Below are positions 1-7,135 of a DNA stretch of 11,839 bases, one piece after another; position 1 is the stretch's first letter; each line of letters begins with the position of its first letter. The notes beneath the pieces are model-generated. The model did not search any database. It saw only the letters and a list, made by a program, of their open reading frames with translations, and had not been told where the DNA came from. This DNA comes from an uncultured Johnsonella sp. GTDB taxonomy: Bacteria; Bacillota; Clostridia; Lachnospirales; Lachnospiraceae. Position numbers and translations under genes: made by a program. The stretch spans positions 1-11,839 of the forward strand of contig CAJPUK010000065.1 of NCBI GenBank assembly GCA_905373785.1. Reading direction: 5' to 3'.

Positions 1-1
1 T

Positions 2-137
2 AAAAGACTCCTTATAATTCAATCGTTTTAGCGCTTAACCCTCCTGATAAAGCAAGATACAAATTCCACAGTCTGTGTAAATTTGTCAAAGCCTTAAAAA
101 GGTTTACCGGTATGATTGAATTATAAGAAGTCTTTTT
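2..137. repeat. Long inverted-repeat element with internal hairpins (MITE-like or structured RNA)
   Basis: The outer arms at 2-22 and 115-136 are complementary over about 22 bp with a single mismatch (AAAAGACT ... AGTCTTTT at the tips). Inside lie a hairpin at 59-86 (ACAAATT/AATTTGT closing CACA/TGTG) and a small one at 92-102 (CCTT/AAGG). The right arm runs into a T-rich end, so on either strand it could also act as a terminator. It lies downstream of the ECF S component gene. The left flank is cut off by the window edge, so a target duplication cannot be checked. Confidence 0.55.
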
Positions 138-216
138 ATACATTAATTTTATAAACTATAAGCACAAACTATTATAATTATTATGTTTCTAAGCACTCGA
201 AAAACTGTAACATATA

Positions 217-759
217 TCACAGCATTGATTTAATTTGTTTATTTATAAGAAGTATTGCCACCAGTATACAGGATACCATCTTGTCAACTATATTGGAAAC
301 TACTGCTCCCCAATAAGTAGCACTTATCATCTCCTGACCTGCCTGTTTTAACGCCAGTATAATAACATCCGTACCTGAGCCGGTCAACCCGCCGAATAAA
401 GCGATTCTGATAGGTGCTCCTATCATAGGTGCAACTATAGACAGCAATACTCCGGCTATTATAGCCTTAGGCAGGGTAAAATTCCCTCTTGAGACCAGTG
501 CAACTACTATAGCAACCGCAATACTGACAAGTGCGAAAGGAACTGCCGCCCAGCTTCCTCCTACAGCTCCCATCAGTAAGTTTGTTGCGATACCTGTCAG
601 TATGCCGTAGGGCATACCATATACCGCCGCTATAAATATAGTTCCCATGGTATCAAGGAAGAGTAAGGGTATTTTAAGAGCGGAAACCGCCTCCCCGAGT
701 ACAACATTAATAACCACCGCCATAGCACAAATTACCAAAGCTTTAACACTTAACTTCAT
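217..759 (-). CDS. Putative ECF transporter S component (CD3073-type)
   Basis: A 180-residue, almost wholly hydrophobic protein with about five to six predicted membrane helices (for example residues 7-28, 36-60, 73-90, 98-118, 152-173). Its length, the MKLSVKALVICAMAVVINVV start and the internal FLDTMGTIFIAAVYG / GILTGIATNLLMG pattern fit small-molecule-binding S components of energy-coupling-factor transporters. In this family the S protein binds the substrate in the membrane and shares an EcfA/A'/T module encoded elsewhere; none is in the window. The ATG at 759 overlaps the stop of the upstream TudS-like gene in an ATGA arrangement, so the two are almost certainly cotranslated. The substrate is not readable from sequence. 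The neighbour suggests a sulfur-containing compound such as a thiolated base, which is inference. Confidence 0.82.
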   Translation of the reverse strand: MKLSVKALVICAMAVVINVVLGEAVSALKIPLLFLDTMGTIFIAAVYGMPYGILTGIATNLLMGAVGGSWAAVPFALVSIAVAIVVALVSRGNFTLPKAIIAGVLLSIVAPMIGAPIRIALFGGLTGSGTDVIILALKQAGQEMISATYWGAVVSNIVDKMVSCILVAILLINKQIKSML

Positions 760-1268
760 ACATCTTCCCCCTCTATAAACTTATCAAATTCCGATTCCAA
801 ATCGCCAACATTAAACTCATCATATGAAGTAGGAATCTCCATATATTTTCCGATCAAACCTATTCTTTCACAGGCTTCAAAATATAACTCCATAAGTATC
901 CCCCGTTTACCCGATATAGAGCAATTGGGGCTTTCATTGATGCCTATAACACCAAGGTACTTATAATTACTTTCTTTATACATCTTAAGTTGTGTTATGA
1001 CCGGCTCCAATAAATCCAAGCACCTTTTTCTATATCCTTCTATGCTGTTATAATCTTCATAACTCATAGCCGCTCTCTCAAGCCCCATGCAAAGCAGTTC
1101 AGGGCAGGGAAGCTGTATCAGCCCCACCCCTTTTTCCAATATATATTTTACTATAGGGTAGGCACCTCTTGCCCTCTCCCATCCGTTTACCACTGCATTT
1201 TGATTAAGTATACAATGTGATACCACCACTATTTTTTTACCCGGAAAAATAATCGACTCCTTCAACAT
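756..1268 (-). CDS. TudS/DUF523-related putative desulfidase (CD3072-type)
   Basis: A soluble protein of up to 170 residues. Cysteines fall in the order expected for TudS-like (DUF523) proteins: C19 in VSHCILNQN, C55 in LPCPELLC (with C60), and C116 in NESPNCS. In TudS (thiouracil desulfidase) three cysteines hold a [4Fe-4S] cluster that removes sulfur from thiouracil. A related desulfurating role is inferred here, not shown. The gene precedes and overlaps (ATGA) the S-component gene, giving a two-gene operon. The start is uncertain. The ATG at 1268 has no Shine-Dalgarno site and lies inside a 7-bp stem (1264-1284). An AAGGAG lies inside the reading frame, correctly spaced for an ATT codon at 1250, which would give a 164-residue protein beginning IFPGKKIVVVSHC. 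Confidence 0.82.
   Translation of the reverse strand: MLKESIIFPGKKIVVVSHCILNQNAVVNGWERARGAYPIVKYILEKGVGLIQLPCPELLCMGLERAAMSYEDYNSIEGYRKRCLDLLEPVITQLKMYKESNYKYLGVIGINESPNCSISGKRGILMELYFEACERIGLIGKYMEIPTSYDEFNVGDLESEFDKFIEGEDV
1248..1262 (-). promoter_or_regulatory. Internal Shine-Dalgarno site that favours an ATT start for the TudS-like gene
   Basis: On the minus strand AAGGAGT is followed by five bases and then ATT (1250-1248), in frame with the gene. Six other genes in the window have a purine-rich Shine-Dalgarno hexamer exactly 5 nt before ATG, so the spacing is the local norm. The annotated ATG at 1268 lies upstream of this site and has none of its own. Confidence 0.4.
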
Positions 1269-1324
1269 CTTTTATTTAGATGTTTTTGTTATATTGTTTG
1301 CTTTTTTGTAAAATCGTGTTGTAC

Positions 1325-1353
1325 ATTGTATCATATTTTTATTTTTTTGAGTA
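1325..1353 (-). promoter_or_regulatory. Candidate promoter of the desulfidase/S-component operon
   Basis: The minus strand shows an extended -10 (TGATACAAT, hexamer at 1330-1325) with a weak -35 (TACTCA, 1353-1348) 17 bp upstream. Transcription would start near 1318, giving a leader of roughly 50-70 nt. The call rests on consensus match alone. Confidence 0.35.
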
Positions 1354-1370
1354 GATGTATTTTATTTAAA

Positions 1371-1408
1371 ATTATAAGAGGCTATCGCTTCAGTAAAGCA
1401 ACAGCCCC
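1371..1408 (-). terminator. Intrinsic terminator after the POT transporter gene
   Basis: On the minus strand GGGGCTGTTGCTT pairs imperfectly with AAGCGATAGCCTC around a TACTG loop (hairpin 1378-1408), followed by the T-rich stretch TTATAATTTT. It lies about 110 bp past the stop codon, beyond the 28-bp repeats, and upstream of the next minus-strand operon. Confidence 0.65.
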
Positions 1409-1410
1409 TT

Positions 1411-1508
1411 TATTAATGCCCGATTAATGCATGCAGTTTAGGCATTAATACCTGATTAATGCGGTTTAAGCATTAATACCTGATTAATGCGGTTTAAGCA
1501 TTAATACC
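1411..1508. repeat. Tandem 28-bp palindromic repeats
   Basis: Two identical 28-bp units (1442-1469 and 1470-1497) are followed by an 11-base partial third unit (1498-1508) and preceded by a diverged unit of about 31 bp (1411-1441). Each unit carries GCATTAAT and its complement ATTAATGC separated by five bases, so each can form a hairpin. The array lies in the 3' region of the POT transporter transcript, between its stop codon and the terminator. Confidence 0.85.
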
Positions 1509-1518
1509 GTTTTTTACT

Positions 1519-2886
1519 TTATTTTTCTTCCACCAGTGAAGAAAGTTTTTTATCGAATACAAAAAGAATCAATGCCGCTACTACAGCTATAGCTATAATT
1601 ATGTAACAAGCGGTTCTGAAACCAAATTGTGTCTTTTCACCAAATAACCATGAGTATACAGGACCGTATAACTTAGCTGCTGCGAAGTTTGAAAGTCCCC
1701 ATACAGACATCATAAGTCCTAAGTAACGGCTCGGTGAATACTTACTTATAAATGAATGTCCAAGTGGTGAGAAGAACATCTCTCCAAGTGTCATACTCAA
1801 AGTAATTCCGAGTACTATCCAAAGTACACTTACATGACCGGTTCTATCTTTTACAATATCCAAAAGTGCATACGCACCATAACAAACTCCAAGAAGTCCT
1901 ATACCTATTCCGGTCTTTTTGAAAAGGCTCATATCACCCTTAGGTCTTGCAGCAAGTACAAGCCAAATCTTTGCCATAACAGGTCCAAGTATTATACAAT
2001 ACATAGAGTTTGCGGCATCAAGCCAAGTTGAAGGTATGGTATATCCGAATATTACCCAGTCCGCATTGTCTGCCCAGTAGTAATATGCAGGAAGGTAAGC
2101 CAAATACCAGAAAATCCAGAATATTACAGATATACAAGCTGCCAGTACTATAGCACCGAGTCTTTTCTTTTCTATAATACTCAAAGGTCTTACATCACCC
2201 TCTTTAGTTAAAGACTTTTTATCAAATTCCTTTTCTTCCGCAGTCTTCCCCTTCTTAAAAGGCTGGCTTCCTATATCTCCAAGCTGTTTCCAGCATACAA
2301 AGAAATACCATAAAGCTCCTAAAACCATTGATAGAGCAGCCAATTGGAAACATGGAGCAAATCCCAATACTCCGTTCTTCGCAAAGACATCCTTATAAAG
2401 AATACCTACCGCAAATGTACCTATGAAAGCTCCTACATTTACAAGAGTATATCTCATTGAGAAAGCCGGATCCATATGCTCTTTATCTGTTATGATTCTT
2501 CCCAGTATAGGTCCGTTCTTAAATAAAGCAAGACCGACTGTTACAAGTGAAATCATGACATACACACCCATAGGTCCCTTAGATATAGAACCTACAAAAT
2601 AACCTGCACCGGCAATAATCATACCTACCGGAGTAGTATACTTCGCTCCTATCCAGGAATCTACTATCATACCTCCAAGTAAAGAACCAAGGTATGAAAA
2701 TGCTGTAAGATTTGACTGCATATTCGCTCCCATATCGTCGGATAAACCAAGTCCACCCTCTGCTACTGCTGTGGTAACAAAGATAAGGATAAGTGAACGT
2801 CCGAGATAATAAGCTAAACGCTCAAAAATCTCAGAAGCTGAACAGGTCCAAAATGCTGCCGGAAAACTCAGTTTTTTATTCTCCAT
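1519..2886 (-). CDS. POT/PTR2-family proton-dependent oligopeptide transporter
   Basis: A 455-residue major-facilitator protein with about 12 predicted membrane helices. Near the N-terminus, E19-I-F-E22-R23 followed by LAYYLGRSLILIFVT matches the ExxER motif of helix 1 that POT transporters use for proton coupling. A hydrophilic loop around residues 205-240, rich in Lys and Glu, separates the two six-helix halves. The length is slightly short of the usual 460-500 for bacterial di/tripeptide permeases. The start is supported by GGGAGG five bases before ATG. It is transcribed alone, divergently from the membrane-protein gene at 3161. Substrate is probably di- and tripeptides imported with protons, known from the family rather than shown here. 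Confidence 0.88.
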   Translation of the reverse strand: MENKKLSFPAAFWTCSASEIFERLAYYLGRSLILIFVTTAVAEGGLGLSDDMGANMQSNLTAFSYLGSLLGGMIVDSWIGAKYTTPVGMIIAGAGYFVGSISKGPMGVYVMISLVTVGLALFKNGPILGRIITDKEHMDPAFSMRYTLVNVGAFIGTFAVGILYKDVFAKNGVLGFAPCFQLAALSMVLGALWYFFVCWKQLGDIGSQPFKKGKTAEEKEFDKKSLTKEGDVRPLSIIEKKRLGAIVLAACISVIFWIFWYLAYLPAYYYWADNADWVIFGYTIPSTWLDAANSMYCIILGPVMAKIWLVLAARPKGDMSLFKKTGIGIGLLGVCYGAYALLDIVKDRTGHVSVLWIVLGITLSMTLGEMFFSPLGHSFISKYSPSRYLGLMMSVWGLSNFAAAKLYGPVYSWLFGEKTQFGFRTACYIIIAIAVVAALILFVFDKKLSSLVEEK

Positions 2887-3160
2887 AAAAACCTCCCTTT
2901 TTATTTTGTTTAATTATATTATATAAATATAATAATTACTATAGTTTTTTCATATATTTTATTATTTCAAAGCAATTTTTTCAGAAATATATTAAGTGCT
3001 TCTTTATTCTTTTCTTGTATTTTCATATTTTAACAACTTCTATAGCTATTAGAAAGCACTTATATTAACTATTTATTACATTTTTTTAATTTTTTTACTT
3101 CTTGTACTCAGCTTTATTATAGAATAAAATATATCATATTCTTAAATTTAGGAGGATTTC
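2887..3160. promoter_or_regulatory. Divergent intergenic region of the POT transporter and the 356-aa membrane protein
   Basis: A very AT-rich 274-bp gap that must hold promoters for both divergent genes, but no strong -35/-10 pair stands out on either strand. The plus strand has AGGAGG (3151-3156) five bases before the ATG at 3161. A 9-bp inverted repeat, TAAGTGCTT at 2993-3001 and AAGCACTTA at 3054-3062, is the only clear symmetry. No open reading frame of note is present. Confidence 0.4.
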
Positions 3161-4231
3161 ATGAAAGAGAGAGTAAATAAAGGGTTTACGGGTGCTATAG
3201 TATTAGCGGTTATCTTGTTTTTTCTGGCGATATTTTGGGGGTTTTATGAAAAAGAATGGATACTGTCTTTCGGCTCGGCAAAAAACATGTATAATCAAGG
3301 TGTAATATTCGCAGGTAATAAGGATTATAACCGAACAGACACGGATGAAGGCGTATATACAGTACGAGTATATGAGATATTTGAGGTATTTGAGCCGGGT
3401 GAGCTGGACACTGATGATAACCTTTATTTAATTACAATCGATGCTGTTTCAACAGACAACAAAGTAGTCTACGGCTCTGCCTATCTTGAGGCAAAATCAA
3501 GTAATAAGCAAATTAGGAAGTTACTTGATGACTATACAAAAGATCCCGAGGCTTTTTTTAATGAGGAGCATTATCTTTTTGTAGAAGCAACAAAGCTTGC
3601 ATATGAGGATGAACAACTTCTCTCAGATCTTACCAATTCAGTGTTTGAGGGCAATAATGATGCAATTGCCAATACGGATAATCGATACATACTTGAAGTA
3701 GCAAGTGTTTGGTATGAACTCTTATGGGCTTACGGAGTAATTATAGTACTTTTGGCTATCATTATAGGTTCTTTATACTCTGCATTTAAATCAAAGAAAC
3801 TAAATAGATTATATTATGATAAGCTTTATGAGCTTGATCCGACTCTTAAGGATAACCTTTCCGAGCTTCCCGGCAAGGCAACTTATTCCGATCCGGGAAT
3901 AGGAGCTTTTATATATAGGGATCATTTGATTTTAACAAGCAGAAGTTTTCGTATATTCAGCCTTAGTGATATGCGTTGGATATACTATACGGAAAAGAAG
4001 ACAAAATACTACGGAATTATAACTGTGGCAACCGAGTATCTTCTTAATGTATTTTCAGAAATAGACAACAAGCATGTAAATCAGGCAGTTTCCATAACAA
4101 ACAATAAAAAGCTTAAAACCAATATAGAGGAACTTTTAGGATATATATACAGTAAATATCCTCATGTTATAGTAGGATTTAATAGAGAAACTCAGGCTGC
4201 ATACGCTGTAGTAAAAAATAATAACAATTAA
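3161..4231 (+). CDS. Two-helix membrane protein of unknown function
   Basis: A 356-residue protein that I do not assign a function. It has a hydrophobic helix at residues 9-28, an acidic presumably extracytoplasmic region (about 30-185, with several DTDxG/DTDD-type stretches), a second helix at about 187-208, and a mixed C-terminal domain (about 210-350) facing the cytoplasm. No catalytic motif is visible. The C-terminal part, with short beta-type runs such as GIGAFIYRDHLILTS and SDMRWIYY, resembles the membrane-anchored sensor-like DUF proteins common in Lachnospiraceae; a DUF6709-like assignment is possible but unverified. The start is well supported by TTAGGAGGATTTC before ATG. It is the only clear plus-strand gene, stands alone, and is followed by a nested hairpin element that may end its transcript. 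Confidence 0.85.
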   Translation: MKERVNKGFTGAIVLAVILFFLAIFWGFYEKEWILSFGSAKNMYNQGVIFAGNKDYNRTDTDEGVYTVRVYEIFEVFEPGELDTDDNLYLITIDAVSTDNKVVYGSAYLEAKSSNKQIRKLLDDYTKDPEAFFNEEHYLFVEATKLAYEDEQLLSDLTNSVFEGNNDAIANTDNRYILEVASVWYELLWAYGVIIVLLAIIIGSLYSAFKSKKLNRLYYDKLYELDPTLKDNLSELPGKATYSDPGIGAFIYRDHLILTSRSFRIFSLSDMRWIYYTEKKTKYYGIITVATEYLLNVFSEIDNKHVNQAVSITNNKKLKTNIEELLGYIYSKYPHVIVGFNRETQAAYAVVKNNNN

Positions 4232-4250
4232 TCCAATACTCGGACAATAT

Positions 4251-4376
4251 AAATATATCTTGCCTTGGACAGGCTTCCTTAACTAAAACCTCGCAGCCAT
4301 GCTGATATTTGCTGCACCTTGGGTATATAAAAATACCGTATAGGGAGGTTTTAATTGTCCTTGGCAAGATATTTTT
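4251..4376. repeat. Nested multi-hairpin inverted-repeat element between convergent genes
   Basis: The outer arms at 4251-4271 and 4356-4376 pair over about 18 of 21 positions, including GGCAAGATAT and TGTCC. Inside them a perfect 9-bp stem (TAAAACCTC 4284-4292 with GAGGTTTTA 4345-4353) encloses two small hairpins, GCAGC/GCTGC (4293-4315) and GGTAT/ATACC (4322-4337). The right arm ends in TATTTTT. It begins 20 bases after the stop of the plus-strand gene and could serve as its terminator, but it is more elaborate than a terminator needs to be. Confidence 0.6.
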
Positions 4377-4456
4377 AATTGTTTATATTCTAAACAGCCT
4401 TACTCACTACCGTACCTACTTAATTATATCTGAACTGACCTTTATTTTTTCTTTTA

Positions 4457-5026
4457 CTATAAGCCGAGTACGTCTGAGATTTCCTTCATGGCATCAAGAG
4501 AAAGTTTTGCGAAATCTTCGAATTCAATTCCGGTATTTTCTATTGCCCACATAGCCTCACGATTGGCACCTGCCGCAAATCTTGTCTCTCCCATCCTTTT
4601 AACTATTGATTTGACCTTTACACTTGCAATTTTCCTATCCGGATATACAAGCGTTATAGCATTGATAAAACCGGTTATAGGATCGCCTGAGTAAAGTGCA
4701 TTTTCAAATACAGTCTCCACTTTCTTGCCGGTTGCGGGATTATGCGCCAGGATTGCATTATACATAGCTTCATTGCCAAAATTAAGCTCTCTGAGTATTT
4801 CAACCGTTCTTTTGCCATGCAGACTCATGTCACTCTTCCAGTCAACCAGATCATTATCAAGATCATGCAGCAGCCCTGCAATTCCCCACAGATCGACATC
4901 CTCAGGAGAAAGTCTTTTTGCAAGTGCTCTCATAACAGCCTCAACTGCAAAAGAATGAATCTTTATATGCTCTGTTGTTATGTACTTATTAAGTAAAGAA
5001 ACTGCGGTATCTCTATCAATATTCAT
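4457..5026 (-). CDS. HD-domain (HDIG-type) phosphohydrolase
   Basis: A 189-residue soluble protein. The metal-binding HD pattern is complete: H24 (KIHSFAVEA), H54-D55 (LLHDLDND), H70 (SLHGKR), H95 (ILAHNP) and D115 (YSGDPITG). Such proteins hydrolyse phosphomonoesters, often of nucleotides; the substrate here is unknown. I chose the ATG at 5026 because AGGAGG stands exactly five bases upstream. The reading frame stays open to 5158, but that extra part runs through the terminator of the next gene and is not expected to be translated. The gene is monocistronic, lies downstream of the DUF218 gene behind its terminator, and converges on the 356-aa membrane protein gene. No hairpin terminator is visible just after its stop. 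Confidence 0.86.
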   Translation of the reverse strand: MNIDRDTAVSLLNKYITTEHIKIHSFAVEAVMRALAKRLSPEDVDLWGIAGLLHDLDNDLVDWKSDMSLHGKRTVEILRELNFGNEAMYNAILAHNPATGKKVETVFENALYSGDPITGFINAITLVYPDRKIASVKVKSIVKRMGETRFAAGANREAMWAIENTGIEFEDFAKLSLDAMKEISDVLGL

Positions 5027-5123
5027 ATATTCCTCCTCGTTAAAAAAATATCTATTGTAGATTTTACAATAAGTTCGAATAAATTTCAACACTGCACCGG
5101 ATATCAACGATACTATATAGCTA

Positions 5124-5178
5124 TAAAAATACCGACCCCAAGCATCAGATTTATACATCTGACTTTTGGAGTCGGTAC
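5124..5178 (-). terminator. Strong intrinsic terminator after the DUF218 gene
   Basis: On the minus strand TACCGACTCC and GGGGTCGGTA (mostly paired) close an inner stem AGTCAGATG/ATCTGATGCT with a short ATAA-type loop, followed by TTTTTATAG. It starts 31 bases past the stop codon at 5209 and separates that gene from the HD-domain gene. Confidence 0.85.
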
Positions 5179-5208
5179 ATTTTAAGGCAGTCGCCTCGTT
5201 ATAAATTT

Positions 5209-5976
5209 TTACATATTTCCCACAAGTAAGTCCTTTACTATGCCGAAAGACTCTCTTAGCATATTGTTGGGCAGATAAAAAGGATTGGAGGTGGCTACAA
5301 TACCTTGCACATGGGTAAAACCTGTTTTCTTCGCTATGGAAACTCCTCTGAATACATGAAAATTATTAGTAACTATACCTACCTTATTATTTTCTTTATC
5401 AAGATATTCACTGCTGTTTTTAATATTTTCCACTGTATTGACAGAAGCATTTTCCACTATTATACGCTCTGACTTTATCCCCTTTTCAACAAGGTATCTT
5501 TTCATTGCATCGCCCTCGGCTTCCGGCTCGTTATCTCCCTTACCTCCTGAAACTATGCACTTTGTAGCGGGATTTTTTTCCAAATACTCATATGCCTTAT
5601 CCAAACGGTAACGAAGTACTATGCTCGGACCGCTCTTTCTTACCTGTGCTCCAAGCACTATCAGGTAATCAAGCCCTGCCTCCTCTTTTGTAAAAAAGGC
5701 TGAAAAAATAAAGATCCAAGTAAGGGCTACTATACAGGTTCCCATTATCATACCTGAGCAGACAAGCCTTTTTAAAAGCCTTGGTGCTTTTTTCCAAAGT
5801 CCCAAGTCTTTAGCAAACCTCCAAATAAGAGTACATGCCGCAAGTAAAAACCAAATTCGATAAAATCCCGTTCCGCTGCCCACACGCTTCATTAAAATGC
5901 CATATAATATTAGAAAAACACTTAAAATTCCTGAAAATATCCATTTTACCGCTACAGACCATAACCTTCTTTTCAT
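5209..5976 (-). CDS. YdcF/SanA-like DUF218 membrane protein
   Basis: A 255-residue protein with three N-terminal helices (about residues 9-29, 38-53, 73-96) and a C-terminal DUF218 domain (about 103-235). The domain shows the family signatures YLIVLGAQV (104-112), the basic LRYRLDKA segment (121-128), IVSGGKGDNEPEAEG (141-155), the VENASVNTVENI segment (174-185) and IVTNNFHVFR (201-210). Relatives such as SanA and YdcF are envelope-associated; roles in cell-wall precursor metabolism have been proposed, with no settled reaction. The start is fixed by AGGAGG five bases before ATG. It lies downstream of the GTPase operon behind a weak terminator and ends at a strong one, so it is probably transcribed alone or by read-through. 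Confidence 0.87.
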   Translation of the reverse strand: MKRRLWSVAVKWIFSGILSVFLILYGILMKRVGSGTGFYRIWFLLAACTLIWRFAKDLGLWKKAPRLLKRLVCSGMIMGTCIVALTWIFIFSAFFTKEEAGLDYLIVLGAQVRKSGPSIVLRYRLDKAYEYLEKNPATKCIVSGGKGDNEPEAEGDAMKRYLVEKGIKSERIIVENASVNTVENIKNSSEYLDKENNKVGIVTNNFHVFRGVSIAKKTGFTHVQGIVATSNPFYLPNNMLRESFGIVKDLLVGNM

Positions 5977-6025
5977 AGCTGCCTCCTTTAGGAATGTAAT
6001 TTAAGCTATTTTTAACAACATTTTC

Positions 6026-6059
6026 GTACAAAAAGCACATCTGCTTTAAATTAGTGTAC
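6026..6059 (-). terminator. Weak terminator at the end of the GTPase operon
   Basis: On the minus strand AAAGCA and TGCTTT form a 6-bp stem around a 4-base loop (6032-6047), followed by TTTG. An outer GTACA/TGTAC pair (6026-6030, 6055-6059) could extend it. It lies about 55 bases after the second GTPase gene and just upstream of the DUF218 gene, so it may be leaky. Confidence 0.5.
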
Positions 6060-6109
6060 CTATGCCGATTTGAAATAGATTGCCGATTATAGTGAGTTAT
6101 AGTATTATG

Positions 6110-7057
6110 CTAAAACTGTACCAAACCTTCTATAGGTCCGGTAAGTATAGCTTGCTTTACATACATTATAGGACCTTTTCCGCCATACTGTCTGCTGTTT
6201 TCCGCCTTTATCTTTGCTCTTACCTTGACCCAGTCTTTATTCTTAAGGTTGGCACTGCCCGAATACATACATATAAAACCTAAAAACTGTATATCGGCTT
6301 CACAGCAGGTCATGGCTCTCCTGCCTGCGACAAAGGCGGCAGACGGTATACCTCTTGGCTTAAGCACCTGCGCTGTAAACTCAACCTCTTTACCGTCATA
6401 CCTTTCCGGTCTTTCCATGGAATCTATATAAAAAATACCGAAAGCATCTTTATCTATCTTAATCTCATCAGCATCTATGTCATAGGGAAGTTGTATGGAA
6501 AAATCACCTCTTATTTCTCCGTCTTTCCCCTCAAAAACTATCTCGGCTTCACTTGCCATAGCCTTTAGTGCCACATAGTATGATGAGAGTTTTTCCTCTT
6601 CTATATCATCCGCCCTGTTACATATTACAAGCTCGGTTTCCTTTAGCATAGGTCCCATAAGAGCCTTCATATTCTTTATATAAAGATCAAGCCTTGAAGT
6701 ATCAAAGATACTTATATATTGATTAACAAAATACTTATCCGAAAGCTTAAATGTATCCTGCTGCCAGGTACCGTTCCACTCTATAATTATCCTCTCCGGC
6801 TGATACTTTTCTATAAGAGCGTCTATTTTTTCAGGCTCTATATCTTCTTCACTTTCTATATTTATCAAATGTGTATGATTGCTTTCAAGTAAATCCTCAG
6901 GATACTCTTCTTCTCCCTCTTCACATAAAAGTAACAAAGTATCATTATCTGTCTTAAAATAATCCTGCTCCATGGTAAACTTGATAAACTGTGTCTTGCC
7001 CGACTCTAAAAATCCGTTTACCATAAAAATCGGAACTTTTTTATCTGTATTTGACAT
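6110..7057 (-). CDS. COG0523-like GTPase fused to a YcgQ/TIGR03943-like C-terminal domain
   Basis: A 315-residue soluble protein. The N-terminal half is a G3E (CobW/COG0523-type) GTPase: P-loop GFLESGKT (15-22), a switch-like IIIEWNGT strand (90-97), and NRAD (147-150) in place of NKxD for guanine recognition. The CxCC metal motif of true COG0523 chaperones is missing; an acidic CEEGEEEYPE stretch (45-54) lies where that region begins. From about residue 205 a different domain follows: RYDGKEVEFTAQVLKPRG, then RAMTCCEADIQFLGF and WVKVRAKIK. This resembles the OB-fold-like C-terminal part of YcgQ/TIGR03943 proteins, including the Cys-Cys motif (251-252). AGAAGG stands five bases before ATG. 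It follows the His-rich GTPase by 78 bp. A role in metal delivery is inferred from family and context. Confidence 0.82.
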   Translation of the reverse strand: MSNTDKKVPIFMVNGFLESGKTQFIKFTMEQDYFKTDNDTLLLLCEEGEEEYPEDLLESNHTHLINIESEEDIEPEKIDALIEKYQPERIIIEWNGTWQQDTFKLSDKYFVNQYISIFDTSRLDLYIKNMKALMGPMLKETELVICNRADDIEEEKLSSYYVALKAMASEAEIVFEGKDGEIRGDFSIQLPYDIDADEIKIDKDAFGIFYIDSMERPERYDGKEVEFTAQVLKPRGIPSAAFVAGRRAMTCCEADIQFLGFICMYSGSANLKNKDWVKVRAKIKAENSRQYGGKGPIMYVKQAILTGPIEGLVQF

Positions 7058-7135
7058 ATTTCCCTTCTTCCTATGTAAATGCAGTACTGATATAGTAAGA
7101 AAACCAAGTTCTCTTACCGTTTTACATTTACTACA

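Noticed and set aside
1411..1508. CRISPR array
   Set aside because: The 28-bp units are directly adjacent with no unique spacers, and no cas genes are near.
4251..4376. tRNA or known riboswitch
   Set aside because: The stem sizes, loop contents and lack of conserved tRNA or aptamer motifs do not fit, and it lies downstream of its nearest gene.
5027..5158. N-terminal extension of the HD-domain protein to the ATG at 5158
   Set aside because: The extension reads through the upstream gene's terminator and has no ribosome site, while ATG 5026 has AGGAGG at ideal spacing.
7074..7131. Terminator between the two GTPase genes (GTAAATG/CATTTAC with inner GTAAGA/TCTTAC)
   Set aside because: No T-run follows on the minus strand and the loops are large. 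It may be a minor RNA hairpin, but it is not strong enough to split the operon.
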